Assembly: GCF_014697585.1 (NCBI RefSeq)
Contig: NZ_JACJSB010000003.1
Span: forward strand, 124,001 to 188,000
Reading direction: 5' to 3'
DNA: 64,000 nt
Source: Dolichospermum sp. FACHB-1091
GTDB lineage: Bacteria > Cyanobacteriota > Cyanobacteriia > Cyanobacteriales > Nostocaceae
In this document: positions 1 through 8,518 of the stretch, piece after piece
Position numbering within the stretch: the stretch's first letter is position 1
Layout: the number at the start of each line of letters is the position of its first letter
Notes under the pieces: generated by a model
What the model saw: the letters and a program-made list of their open reading frames with translations, nothing else
Told to the model about the DNA's origin: nothing
Database searches by the model: none
Translations under genes and position numbers: made by a program

Positions 1-403
1 ACAAATTGTGGCCTTGTTAGGGGGTGGGTTCATTGATACTAAAGAACGTGGTGATATTAAACTGGGTTTAATTAATATTGCTGGTTCGGCCGTTTTTAGT
101 AATTTCCAAGGTGCATTTAATCAAATTGGTGATGCTTTTGGTTTAAGCGAATTAAGAGTATTTCCGACTATTCTTTCCCAAAGGCCAGAAGCAGGGAGAA
201 ATAATTCATCTTTAGAATTGGCTTTAGAAGCAGGAATTGATCTTTCCCCGAAGTTTTCCTTTTCTACTATTAAGATTTTGACGGCTCGTGATCCTTTACA
301 ATGGGGGATTAATTACCGAATAAATAATGAACTTCGTCTGCGTTCTTCTACTAATTTAACTGATGATACTCGCGCTGTAGTTGAATTTGAACGGAGATTT
401 TAA
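1..403 (+). CDS. TamB-like translocation/assembly module protein, C-terminal end (5' partial)
   Basis: Only the last ~134 residues are present; the open frame runs off the left edge (frame begins at base 2), so the GTG at 8 is not a real start. The tail is beta-rich and ends with DPLQWGINYRINNELRLRSS and a final charged-aromatic FERRF, typical of the C-terminal DUF490/TamB domain, whose end is thought to interact with the outer-membrane BamA-like partner. Known family role: a large inner-membrane-anchored bridge spanning the periplasm for envelope protein or lipid transport. The family call rests on the tail only, so it is probable rather than certain. No gene follows on this strand; the next DNA holds a remnant of another gene on the opposite strand. 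Confidence 0.7.
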   Translation, partial: QIVALLGGGFIDTKERGDIKLGLINIAGSAVFSNFQGAFNQIGDAFGLSELRVFPTILSQRPEAGRNNSSLELALEAGIDLSPKFSFSTIKILTARDPLQWGINYRINNELRLRSSTNLTDDTRAVVEFERRF

Positions 404-465
404 AAAATTAAATTATTAATCCATTATTTATGAATTAATCTGAGGGGTTTAGTAATAGTAAATCT

Positions 466-628
466 CTACCCGCTATAACTTTCTATAGTTTCAATTTCCT
501 CTGGGGTTAAATTATAAATTTGATAAATCATTTGATCAATTTCTGCTGCTAATGATGAAAAAATTTTCTACTGTAGATTTCTGCTACAAACAAATATTCT
601 GACTCTTGAATTGTTGCTTTTTCATTCC
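466..628 (-). pseudogene. Frameshifted 3' remnant of a restriction-methylase-like gene
   Basis: On the minus strand, bases 567 to 466 encode KIFSSLAAEIDQMIYQIYNL and then TPEEIETIESYSG before a TAG stop. The segment IDQMIYQIYNLTPEEI resembles the extreme C-terminus of Eco57I/type IIG-like restriction-methylase proteins. Just upstream (about 628-569) a different frame encodes EKATIQESEYLFVAEIYSRK, so the two parts are separated by a frameshift, with a stop (TAG at 568-570) in the first frame. No start codon or longer frame exists, and sbcD ends at 632. I read this as the decayed tail of a lost accessory gene. The family assignment is from a short motif and is tentative. Confidence 0.5.
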
Positions 629-631
629 CCC

Positions 632-1870
632 CTATGGTACTAAAAAAATTTCCTGATCATCTGTTAACAAATTCTGCGCTGCTTCCAACATAGACGGGGC
701 GATATCTTTTAAATCCTCCCGATTATTTAAGTATGTTTTTAAAGCAGACATTGGGTCAATACTACTACTCGTACTCAATTCAGGAATCCGGGGTTTTGCT
801 AATTGACTGACTAGTTCTGCTTGAATGGTGTAAGTATGGGCGGATTTTAAAGCATTGTTGAGGGAAGAGTTATCAATTAAATCCAATTGATCTGAGCGCA
901 ATTTGTAAATCAGTCGCACTACATTGTCTTGAATATCATATTTAGCAATTCCTTTTAATAAAGCTGCTTGTGGATCATCGTGTTTAGATAAATCTACTTC
1001 AATCGTCCGAAATATTCGCACTGGTAAAGGACAAAATTCCCAATTTACCTTCCCCTTTTCCAACTCTATCATGACATAACCTTTATCTTCCTTCTCCTCG
1101 CTAAAATCTACCCGTTCAATACTTCCGGGATAAATCACTGGTGGGTGATTAGATTTATTGAGATTTTGGTGTTTATGAACATGACCTAAAGCCACATAAT
1201 CAAAACATGAGCGAGTTAACAAAGACAAAGGTAAAGTAAAACCCTTACCCACTGCTAATAAGCGTTCTGCGCCCAAAGTTGCATTATCAGCCATTAAATG
1301 AGCTAAAAGTACCGTAGGAATACTAGGGTCAAGACGACGAATTTCGCCCTCTATGACCACCTGTAAACGTTCTGTGAGTAATTGATTAACTTCGGCCAAA
1401 GAAGAACCCTGAGTTTCTTGACGAGTCATCAAAGTAGAACGAGTTAACCAAGGGAGAGTAATTATTTGTATATCTCCATGGCGGGTAGAAATGCGGTGAG
1501 TGGTCAAAGTATCACCAACCACAAAACCTGGTACAGCCAAAGTTCGGTAAATATTTAAACTAGCGCCTCCCAAACCTTGGGAATGTTGGTCATGATTTCC
1601 CACTAATAATACTGTGGGAATATCTGCGTCTACTAAGCGACGAAATTGATGAGCAAAAGCTTCTTGAACATAGGGCGCAGGTGTCGCATTAGGAAAAGCA
1701 TCACCACCAAATAAAACTAAATCTACACCATCATTTAACGCCCGGTCAATACACAAAGATAATGTCTTGACAAAATCCTCCAATCGTGTATTTAAACCTG
1801 TGAGGGGATTAACACGCCCGTGACAAAAACCGCTACCAATATGGATATCTGAAAGATGAAGAATTTTCAT
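632..1870 (-). CDS. sbcD: SbcD-like DNA repair exonuclease (metallophosphoesterase)
   Basis: 412 residues, normal for the SbcD/Mre11 family. The calcineurin-like phosphoesterase motifs are all visible: DIH at residues 8-10, GGD at 55-57, GNHD at 91-94, H191 and GHVH at 229-232, which together bind two metal ions. The family forms the nuclease subunit of the SbcCD complex that cuts hairpins and processes double-strand ends in the cytoplasm. The ATPase partner sbcC is not adjacent in this window. The start ATG at 1870 gives the conserved N-terminus MKILHLSDIHIG. The upstream side carries a heptamer-rich MITE-like element, so its own promoter must lie close to or within that repeat. Confidence 0.85.
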   Translation of the reverse strand: MKILHLSDIHIGSGFCHGRVNPLTGLNTRLEDFVKTLSLCIDRALNDGVDLVLFGGDAFPNATPAPYVQEAFAHQFRRLVDADIPTVLLVGNHDQHSQGLGGASLNIYRTLAVPGFVVGDTLTTHRISTRHGDIQIITLPWLTRSTLMTRQETQGSSLAEVNQLLTERLQVVIEGEIRRLDPSIPTVLLAHLMADNATLGAERLLAVGKGFTLPLSLLTRSCFDYVALGHVHKHQNLNKSNHPPVIYPGSIERVDFSEEKEDKGYVMIELEKGKVNWEFCPLPVRIFRTIEVDLSKHDDPQAALLKGIAKYDIQDNVVRLIYKLRSDQLDLIDNSSLNNALKSAHTYTIQAELVSQLAKPRIPELSTSSSIDPMSALKTYLNNREDLKDIAPSMLEAAQNLLTDDQEIFLVP

Positions 1871-1881
1871 AATTTATTTAC

Positions 1882-2021
1882 TTATAGGTAGGTTGTAGTT
1901 ATGACAAGGGAACAGGGAATAGGGAACAGGGAACAGGGAATAGGGAATAGGGAACAGGGAATAGGTTTTGGGTAACTTTACTTTTCGTTACTTATGTTAG
2001 TTTTTTCCGTTCACCTACTTA
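1882..2021. repeat. MITE-like element, AAGTAGGT family, copy A (diverged)
   Basis: Starts with a degenerate left end (TTATAGGTAGGTTGTAGTTA), contains about eight GGGAACA/GGGAATA heptamers, and ends with the conserved right part TTTTGGGTAACTTTACTTTT then CGTTACTTATG...CCGTTCACCTACTTA. The terminal inverted repeat (AAGTAGGT / ACCTACTT) and this right arm are shared with copies at 9788-9938, 41026-41210 and 56585-56701. Confidence 0.75.
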
Positions 2022-2088
2022 GGGAAGGCGCGAAGGAAGAAGGTAATCAAAGTCTGGTTTAAATCGCCGAAAACTGCTGTAGGATGAT

Positions 2089-2113
2089 CCCCGACTGGTT
2101 CAAGAAGTCGGGG
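2089..2113. terminator. Perfect 8-bp hairpin, likely transcription end of cysH
   Basis: CCCCGACT and AGTCGGGG form a perfect 8-bp stem around a 9-nt loop. It lies about 30 bases past the cysH stop, between cysH and sbcD (both on the minus strand). There is no long T run on the minus strand, and hairpins of this sequence type also occur as dispersed repeats in cyanobacteria, so the terminator role is inferred. Confidence 0.5.
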
Positions 2114-2142
2114 GTTTAGTCGTCTAGACTGCTAACAACTGA

Positions 2143-2847
2143 CTAAATATGAATTCCGCACTCAGTTTTTTCACTTCCGCGCCAACGTCCAGCGCGTTCG
2201 TCTTCACCTTCACCTACTTTAGTGGTAATAGGTTCGTCGCCAATACTGGGATAACCTTGGTCATGGAGAGGGTTGTAAATTACCTTATGTTCAGCTACAT
2301 ACTCCCAACTTTGTTTACGGGTCCAAGTAGCTAGGGGGTTAATTTTCAATCTTCCTTTACCATCTAATTCTAATACAGGCATGGTAGCACGGGTAACGGC
2401 TTGATCACGACGGCGGCCTGTAATCCAGGCTACGGTATTCAGTTCATCTAAACCCCGTTGCAATGGTTCAATTTTGGTAATATCGTGGAATTTAGCAATA
2501 TCTGTATCCCAAAGGGCTTCACCAAATTTAGCAGCAAAGGCTTCACGACTATCTACATCTGGTGTTTTATAGGTTTTTAAATCAAGATTATAGATTTCTT
2601 GGGCTTTAGCAACTAATTCTAGGGTTTGGGGAAAGTGATAAAGGGTATCAAGAAAAATTACAGGAACTGGATGCTGAAGTTCTGTATACAGTATATGTGT
2701 CAAGATGATGTCATCAACGTTAAAGGCACTAGTTTGTACCAGTCCCGTGGGGATATTCTTGATAGACCAGGCTAAAATTTCCTTGGGAGTTGCGGTTTCC
2801 AATTGCTGATTTAGTGCTACTAAGTCAAAGGTGGTAGAGGCTGTCAT
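2143..2847 (-). CDS. cysH: Phosphoadenylyl-sulfate (PAPS) reductase
   Basis: 234 residues. Reduces PAPS to sulfite in assimilatory sulfate reduction, using thioredoxin. Visible features: LDTLYHFPQTLEL (residues 66-78) of the PP-loop-type fold, the ITGRRRDQAVTR arginine-rich segment (142-153) that binds the substrate, and the C-terminal catalytic tail ECGIHI with the active Cys at 230. The extra Cys pairs that bind a 4Fe-4S cluster in APS reductases are absent, so this is the PAPS-type enzyme. The start at 2847 gives a normal N-terminus. The gene is flanked by a hairpin downstream; no other sulfur gene is adjacent, so it seems to be monocistronic. Confidence 0.92.
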   Translation of the reverse strand: MTASTTFDLVALNQQLETATPKEILAWSIKNIPTGLVQTSAFNVDDIILTHILYTELQHPVPVIFLDTLYHFPQTLELVAKAQEIYNLDLKTYKTPDVDSREAFAAKFGEALWDTDIAKFHDITKIEPLQRGLDELNTVAWITGRRRDQAVTRATMPVLELDGKGRLKINPLATWTRKQSWEYVAEHKVIYNPLHDQGYPSIGDEPITTKVGEGEDERAGRWRGSEKTECGIHI

Positions 2848-3022
2848 GATATTTCCTTAAACAAAGATTTTTTTACTTTTATTAAATTTAATATTACCTT
2901 AATAAAGTTACATATCCCCGCCGACGCTGGAGTACAGCGGAAAGAACTTCTTACCAATTACCAATTACCAAGTCCCTCATTATGTAGTATTTTGATTGCA
3001 AGTCTGTTTAAGGATTCATACC

Positions 3023-3772
3023 ATGCAACAGTTACTCAAAAAAATATTTAGTAACAAAAAATACTTTACTCGTCTTCTTTTACCTCTACTGGTAATGGTG
3101 ATGGGGACTTCGCTGTTTATTTTACCTGCTTCTGCTACTGGTGTATACGAAATGCCAGGTTTAACAGCAGATACTTGGATTTTAGATCAAGGTGATGTGA
3201 TTAGCCGATTTAATGAAGGTAATCTGACTAAGACTTTCAAGGATTTGGCTCAGGAAACTGGCTATGAAGTAAGACTTGTAACAATTCACAGGCTTGACTA
3301 CGGAGAAACACCGGAAAGTTTTGGTCAAGGATTATTTACTAAATGGTTTCCCACAGCAGCAGAGCAAGCTAATCAAGTGTTACTACTAGTTGATACTGTT
3401 ACTAATGGTACTGTTTTAATTAGTGGTGATAATATTAAGTCTCTATTGACTGATAGTATCGCCCAGAGTATTACTGAAGAAACATTAGGTACATTATTGC
3501 GTAATGGCAATAAATATAATCAAGGTTTTTTGGATGTGAGCGATCGCCTGGTTGCGGTTCTATCTGGTAAACCAGATCCAGGTCCACCACAGAAAGTAGA
3601 AACTGTAAAAGTAGAAGGAACATTCACTAAAGCGGAAGACACTGATAAAGGGAATGCTACTGTTTGGGTTGTAGGGCTTTTAATTGCGGCTACTGTGATA
3701 CCAATGGCCACATATTATATTTACCAAGTGTTTCAACCAGCAACTAAAGAACCTAAGGAATCAGGGGAATAG
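3023..3772 (+). CDS. TPM-domain protein (Psb32-like), exported and membrane-anchored
   Basis: 249 residues. I chose ATG 3023 (MQQLLKK) rather than the upstream TTG at 2996 because AAGGA lies about 9 bases before it and it begins directly with a signal sequence (positively charged start, hydrophobic LLLPLLVMVMGTSLFILPAS, A-T-G cleavage region). A TPM domain follows (about residues 40-170, including the VLLLVDTVTNGTVLISGD strand region), then an acidic linker and a single C-terminal membrane helix (WVVGLLIAATVIPMATYYI). The family in cyanobacteria and plants (Psb32/TLP18.3) is linked to photosystem II repair in the thylakoid lumen; that role is inferred from the domain arrangement. It points away from the convergent urt operon. 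Confidence 0.75.
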   Translation: MQQLLKKIFSNKKYFTRLLLPLLVMVMGTSLFILPASATGVYEMPGLTADTWILDQGDVISRFNEGNLTKTFKDLAQETGYEVRLVTIHRLDYGETPESFGQGLFTKWFPTAAEQANQVLLLVDTVTNGTVLISGDNIKSLLTDSIAQSITEETLGTLLRNGNKYNQGFLDVSDRLVAVLSGKPDPGPPQKVETVKVEGTFTKAEDTDKGNATVWVVGLLIAATVIPMATYYIYQVFQPATKEPKESGE

Positions 3773-3821
3773 GAAGATGTTTTAAAAGTATTTCCGGTAA
3801 TATTAAAGGTTCAGTAACCTA

Positions 3822-3848
3822 ACCCCCAACCCCTTCGAGGGGAGGGGT
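3822..3848. terminator. GC-rich hairpin between convergent genes
   Basis: ACCCCCAACCCCTTCGAGGG followed by GAGGGGT can fold as nested stems (CCCCT-TCG-AGGGG inside CCCC/GGGG). It sits between the TPM gene and the 3' end of urtD, which converge here, so it could end transcription in both directions. No T run, so the role is inferred. Confidence 0.4.
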
Positions 3849-3854
3849 GTAATT

Positions 3855-4598
3855 TTATTCCTGTTTTCCCAAATATACTTCAATAACGCGGGGGTCATTT
3901 CTGACTTGCTCAAAATCACCTTCACACAATACCGAACCCTCATGTAATACCGTCACCTTCTTAGCAATTTGTCGCACAAATTCCATATCATGTTCAATGA
4001 CTAAAATTGAATGACTTTCCGCTAATGTTAATAACAAATTACCGATATTATAGGTTTCTTCATCTGTTAAACCAGCTACAGGTTCATCAACAAGTAATAA
4101 ATCAGGAGATTGTGCTACTAACATTCCAATCTCCAAACGTTGCTTTTCTCCGTGGGATAATAAAGCCGCTGGAATATTTGCTTTTGCAGTTAAACCAATG
4201 GTTTCTAATAAGCCTTTGAGACTATTTTTTTCCGCAGAATTGATCGAACGAAACAAGGTAGAAAAAACATTTTTTTGACGATTACTAGTGATTTCTAAAT
4301 TCTCAAAAGGTGTTAAATTCAGATAAATTCGCGGTGTTTGAAATTTGCGCCCAATTCCCAAGCGTGCAATTTGATGTTCAGCTAAAGAACGTAAATTTTT
4401 ACCCTTAAATAGAACTCTTCCTATGGTTGGTTGCACCTTACCCGTAATCACATCTAAAAAGGTAGTTTTCCCAGCCCCATTTGGACCTATTACTACCCGC
4501 AATTCACCAACATTCATACTAAAGTTTAGGCGATTTATGGCCTTAAAACCGTCAAAACTAACGGTGACATTTTCAGTTTCCAAGATTTTGGCGTTCAT
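3855..4598 (-). CDS. urtD: Urea ABC transporter ATP-binding subunit UrtD
   Basis: 247 residues, usual length. ATPase of the branched-chain-amino-acid (HAAT) type transporter. Walker A GPNGAGKTT at 38-46, ABC signature LSHGEKQRLE at 147-156, Walker B LLLVDEP at 167-173 and the switch histidine in IEHD (201-204) are all intact. The first 26 bases overlap the end of urtC, indicating translational coupling. The second ATPase UrtE, which usually follows directly, is not here: the operon ends at 3855, and the neighbouring gene is on the other strand. UrtD rather than LivG is inferred from linkage to urtA, urtB and urtC. Confidence 0.88.
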   Translation of the reverse strand: MNAKILETENVTVSFDGFKAINRLNFSMNVGELRVVIGPNGAGKTTFLDVITGKVQPTIGRVLFKGKNLRSLAEHQIARLGIGRKFQTPRIYLNLTPFENLEITSNRQKNVFSTLFRSINSAEKNSLKGLLETIGLTAKANIPAALLSHGEKQRLEIGMLVAQSPDLLLVDEPVAGLTDEETYNIGNLLLTLAESHSILVIEHDMEFVRQIAKKVTVLHEGSVLCEGDFEQVRNDPRVIEVYLGKQE

Positions 4599-5748
4599 GT
4601 TTCACTTCCATATCTTCTTCTAAACTAGGATAGGTATCAGAAAATTTTAATTGCTGACGTTTCCAAAAAGGAATATTTTGTTTATTTAACCATCCCATGA
4701 TGCCGTCAGGAAGCAAAATAACGATAGTTAATAATAGTATACCCTGAAAAAATAGCCATATTTCGGCGAATTGTTCACTCAAAAAAGTGCGGGCATAATT
4801 AACTAATAAAGTGCCAATAAATGCCCCAGTTAACGTCCCTCGTCCCCCCACAGCCACCCAAATCACCATTTCAATAGAAAAGCCAATATCCATGGATCTA
4901 GGGGATACAGAACCACTTTGAACGGTGTAAAATGCCCCAGCTATACCAGCAATTGCTCCCGAAACTGCAAATACTAATACTTTAAAGTCTGTGGGGTCGT
5001 AACCAGAAAATCTGACCCGACTTTCATCATCACGAATAGCTATTAATAATCTGCCAAAACGTCCACTAGTTAACCAGCGACACAGCCCATAAATAGCCGC
5101 CAAAAATATCACCGTCAAGACATAAAAAACAAATTGAGTTTTGCTATCACTAACTATAGCACCACTGCCATTAATTCCCCAAGATAAAGGCGGAAAAGTG
5201 GTAAAATCTATGAGTCCATTTGTGCCATTGAAAAATTGTTGTTGTCCATTAAAAAAATTGAAAAATACAATAATTGCAGCTTGAGTCAAAATTGAAAAAT
5301 AAACCCCCTTAATGCGATTACGAAATACTAAATATCCTAGTAATCCTGCTAACAAACCTGGAATCATCACCACAGCAGCCATAGACAGGGGAAAAGAAGA
5401 AAAAGGCCGCCAAAATCCAGGAAGTTCCGTAACACCATAAAGCGCCATAAAATCCGGTAATTCCCCCGTAGGAACTTGCAATTTTAGGTACATAGCGATC
5501 GCATATCCACCCAAACCGAAGAAAATCCCATGTCCCAAACTCAATAAACCAGCGTAACCCCAAATTAAATCAATTCCTAAAGCCACAATAGCCAAAGACA
5601 AAAATCGTCCCAATAAATTCAGACGAAAATCTGAAAGTAACACCGGCATAATCAAAATCAAAATTAAAGCGATCGCACAAACCACCCCAACTTCAACTAA
5701 TATTAAATTTCGCCCCTTTTTAATTTTCATCATTCCTAACTTATCCAT
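4573..5748 (-). CDS. urtC: Urea ABC transporter permease UrtC
   Basis: 391 residues, with about ten hydrophobic segments and the LivM-type permease signature region (LVFAVSGAIAGIAGAFYTVQ, roughly residues 256-275, followed by the conserved glycine-rich WVAVGGRGTLTGAFIGTLLV). It forms half of the membrane channel for urea uptake together with UrtB. A long soluble insertion near residues 85-130 containing a LPDFMALYGVTELP stretch is typical of UrtC. Its stop overlaps the urtD start; urtB lies 41 bases upstream on the same strand, consistent with one transcript from urtA to urtD. Confidence 0.88.
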   Translation of the reverse strand: MDKLGMMKIKKGRNLILVEVGVVCAIALILILIMPVLLSDFRLNLLGRFLSLAIVALGIDLIWGYAGLLSLGHGIFFGLGGYAIAMYLKLQVPTGELPDFMALYGVTELPGFWRPFSSFPLSMAAVVMIPGLLAGLLGYLVFRNRIKGVYFSILTQAAIIVFFNFFNGQQQFFNGTNGLIDFTTFPPLSWGINGSGAIVSDSKTQFVFYVLTVIFLAAIYGLCRWLTSGRFGRLLIAIRDDESRVRFSGYDPTDFKVLVFAVSGAIAGIAGAFYTVQSGSVSPRSMDIGFSIEMVIWVAVGGRGTLTGAFIGTLLVNYARTFLSEQFAEIWLFFQGILLLTIVILLPDGIMGWLNKQNIPFWKRQQLKFSDTYPSLEEDMEVKHERQNLGN

Positions 5749-5789
5749 TTTCTCAAATCCACGTTTATCTGCGGTTAATTTCTCATAAT

Positions 5790-6950
5790 TTAAACATCAA
5801 CATGACGACCCTTTTGGGGAAAAATTCCTCCTGGCTTCCATTGTAAAAACACAATAATCAACGCAAAAACCATCACCTTAGCCATACTTGTAGTTGCAAA
5901 AAAACTCAATAAATCAGCCAAAGGCTTAACCCCACCCAACAACAAAGCCAAAGTTCCCGAACCAATCAAATAATTAATTGTCCCAATTCCCAAAGCGGCC
6001 AAAATCGTACCAGCTAAATTACCCACACCACCGACAACCACCACCATAAAGGTGTCAATAATGTAATTTTGTCCAGTATTTGGTCCAACAGAACCGAGTA
6101 AACTAATTGCACATCCAGCTACACCAGCTAACCCTGAACCCAGCGCGAAAGTAATCGCATCAACTTGTTGAGTGGGGATACCCAAACAGGCGCTCATACT
6201 GCGATTTTGGGTTACAGCCCTAATTCTTAATCCCCAATGAGAACCTTGCAAAAATAGATAAATTCCCCCCACACAAATAATCGTCAAAGCAATAATAAAT
6301 AACCGCGCATAGGGTAATTGTACACCTGCTAAAGATACGCCAGCTTGTAACCAACTAGGGGCTGTAACATCCACATTTTGAGCGCCAAACCAGGGTAAAG
6401 TTACTCCTTGCTGATAAGTTTTACCTAACAGATCACAAATTGTAATTGTCAATCCTAGCGATAAAAATAGTAAAACTCCCACAACCAAATTACGAGTTTT
6501 CTGCAAATTATTCCGAGAATTTAAAATCCATAAACCCCCAAAAAACAGAAGAGAAAACAAAGCTATCCCGATGATCAATAATAAATTCACACTGCGGACA
6601 AACTGCTGAAAAATTAAACTTACTCCCCAGGTTGCTAACAGAGTTTCTAAAGGTCGTCCATAGAGATAACGAATTACGCTTTTTTCCAGAATTAATCCCA
6701 CACCAGCAGTGAAAACAAAAGCGATAATCAAAGCCAAAAATATATAAACATCAAACCAAACCCCACCCAATTGCTTACAAACATTTTGGACAACAAAAGT
6801 TGTATAAGCACCAAACATCATTAGCTCACCATGAGCCATATTAATGACACCCATTAAGCCAAATATGATCGCTAATCCTAACGCAGCAATTAATAAAACC
6901 GCGCCAATACTAACACCATTAAAGACAGCTTCTAAAAAACCTGTTAACAT
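5790..6950 (-). CDS. urtB: Urea ABC transporter permease UrtB
   Basis: 386 residues. LivH-type permease with the diagnostic N-terminal segment GLAIIFGLMGVINMAHGELM (about 26-45) and a later conserved region SACLGIPTQQVDAITFALGSG with VVVVGGVGNLAGT. UrtB proteins carry extra membrane-spanning insertion relative to LivH, which fits the internal hydrophobic region near 120-175. Pairs with UrtC in the inner membrane. A 250-base gap to urtA holds a short palindromic repeat, so urtB-C-D expression may partly depend on read-through from urtA. Confidence 0.88.
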   Translation of the reverse strand: MLTGFLEAVFNGVSIGAVLLIAALGLAIIFGLMGVINMAHGELMMFGAYTTFVVQNVCKQLGGVWFDVYIFLALIIAFVFTAGVGLILEKSVIRYLYGRPLETLLATWGVSLIFQQFVRSVNLLLIIGIALFSLLFFGGLWILNSRNNLQKTRNLVVGVLLFLSLGLTITICDLLGKTYQQGVTLPWFGAQNVDVTAPSWLQAGVSLAGVQLPYARLFIIALTIICVGGIYLFLQGSHWGLRIRAVTQNRSMSACLGIPTQQVDAITFALGSGLAGVAGCAISLLGSVGPNTGQNYIIDTFMVVVVGGVGNLAGTILAALGIGTINYLIGSGTLALLLGGVKPLADLLSFFATTSMAKVMVFALIIVFLQWKPGGIFPQKGRHVDV

Positions 6951-7201
6951 TTTCTCCCCGCAATTATCAATTTATTCTTAATAGTCAGTTGTCAGCCATT
7001 AGTTATTTTTTAGTTATTTTCACATCACAAAATTGCTACTCAACAAAGTACAAATATGAATAGTAAAACTCCTGTGGGGTGGGCATACTTCGGCAAGTGT
7101 TACAGTGAGCTTGTCGAACTGCTCAGTACAAGTCTTGCCCGCCCATACATACCTCATTGAGATGCAATTGTATAACTAACCGCTGACAACTGATCATAAA
7201 A

Positions 7202-8518
7202 TTAACCTTTCTTGTATTTACCACCTTTTGCGGGATCGGACCAATCACAAGCAAATCCCTTAGTCTCTTTCACAAATTGATTCCAGGGAACTGGTTCAAC
7301 TGGTGCGGGGGTAGCATAAACAATGTCAAATAGGCCATCCTGTCTGACTTGACCAATCCGCACAATTTTTGATATGTGATGATTCGCATTAACTGTCACT
7401 TTTCCTTCCGGTGCATCTATAGTTTGACCATAGGCCGCAACCCGGACTTTCGCTAAGTCAGTTGTAGTGGCTTTTTCTACCGCTTGTTTCCATAAATACA
7501 CCGCAATATAGGCGGCTTCCATTGGGTCATTTGTTACTCTATTTTCACCGTATTCTTGCTTAAAAGCCGCCACAAATTTCTTGTTCGCAGGTGTGTCTAC
7601 TGTTTGAAAATAATTCCAAGCGGCATAATGTCCTTTTAGATACTCCACACCAATAGCTTTAACTTCCTCTTCCGCAATACTCACAGACATGGAAGGATAC
7701 TTATCTGGTGTCAATCCCGCTCCTTTCAACTGTTTGAAGAAAGCAACATTACTATCACCATTTAGAGTATTATAAATCACTCCACCTTTTGGTAAAACTT
7801 GCTTAATTTTCGTGATAATAGCTGTTACTTCCGTATTACCCAAAGGTAAGTAATCTTCCCCAACAGTTTTCCCACCTAAAGCCTCTAATTGAGCTTTAAT
7901 AATGTTATTAGCAGTGCGGGGGAAAACATAGTCAGAACCGACTAAAAAGAACTCTTTACCTTTATTCTTCAACAACCAATCAACAGAAGGTTCAATTTGT
8001 TGATTTGGGGCTGCACCAGTGTAAAAAATGTTTTTAGAACATTCTTGACCTTCATACTGCACAGGATACCACAGCATATGGTCTTTACTCTCGAAAACTG
8101 GCTTGACATTTTTGCGACTAGCGGAAGTCCAACAACCGAAAACTACAGCTACTTGATCCTGGTCAATCAATTTAGTAGCTTTTTCTCTAAAGGTATCCCA
8201 ATTAGAAGCGCCGTCTTCCACAACTGCTTCAATTTGTTTACCTAAAACACCCCCAGCGGCGTTAATTTCCTTAATTGCTAGTTTTTCCGCGTCTACCACA
8301 CTTTTCTCGCTAATGGCCATTGTGCCACTGAGAGAATGTAAAATACCTACCTTGATGGTTTTACTATCCGTACTAGCTACGGTAGGTGTACTGGTAGATG
8401 CTGCGGGACTATTCGCAGTGTTGGGGGTATTATTAGCACAAGCTTTTAAGAAAATGCTACTACCAATACCCGCAGCACCGTAAAGCAGAAACTTACGTCG
8501 GTTAAATTGTCTACCCAT
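7202..8518 (-). CDS. urtA: Urea ABC transporter substrate-binding lipoprotein UrtA
   Basis: 438 residues. N-terminus GRQFNRRKFLLYGAAGIGSS with twin arginines at 7-8 and a lipobox ending at Cys27 (FLKAC), then a Ser/Thr/Pro-rich linker, consistent with Tat-type export and lipid anchoring in the periplasm. The mature part starts with IKVGILHSLSGTMAISEKSV and contains VFGCWTSASRKNVKPVFE and LWYPVQYEGQECSKNIFYTG, which are strongly characteristic of UrtA, making the operon a urea system rather than a generic amino-acid transporter. Urea import supplies nitrogen. In related strains the operon is NtcA-controlled; I could not find a perfect GTA-N8-TAC box in the upstream 200 bases. Confidence 0.93.
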   Translation of the reverse strand: MGRQFNRRKFLLYGAAGIGSSIFLKACANNTPNTANSPAASTSTPTVASTDSKTIKVGILHSLSGTMAISEKSVVDAEKLAIKEINAAGGVLGKQIEAVVEDGASNWDTFREKATKLIDQDQVAVVFGCWTSASRKNVKPVFESKDHMLWYPVQYEGQECSKNIFYTGAAPNQQIEPSVDWLLKNKGKEFFLVGSDYVFPRTANNIIKAQLEALGGKTVGEDYLPLGNTEVTAIITKIKQVLPKGGVIYNTLNGDSNVAFFKQLKGAGLTPDKYPSMSVSIAEEEVKAIGVEYLKGHYAAWNYFQTVDTPANKKFVAAFKQEYGENRVTNDPMEAAYIAVYLWKQAVEKATTTDLAKVRVAAYGQTIDAPEGKVTVNANHHISKIVRIGQVRQDGLFDIVYATPAPVEPVPWNQFVKETKGFACDWSDPAKGGKYKKG

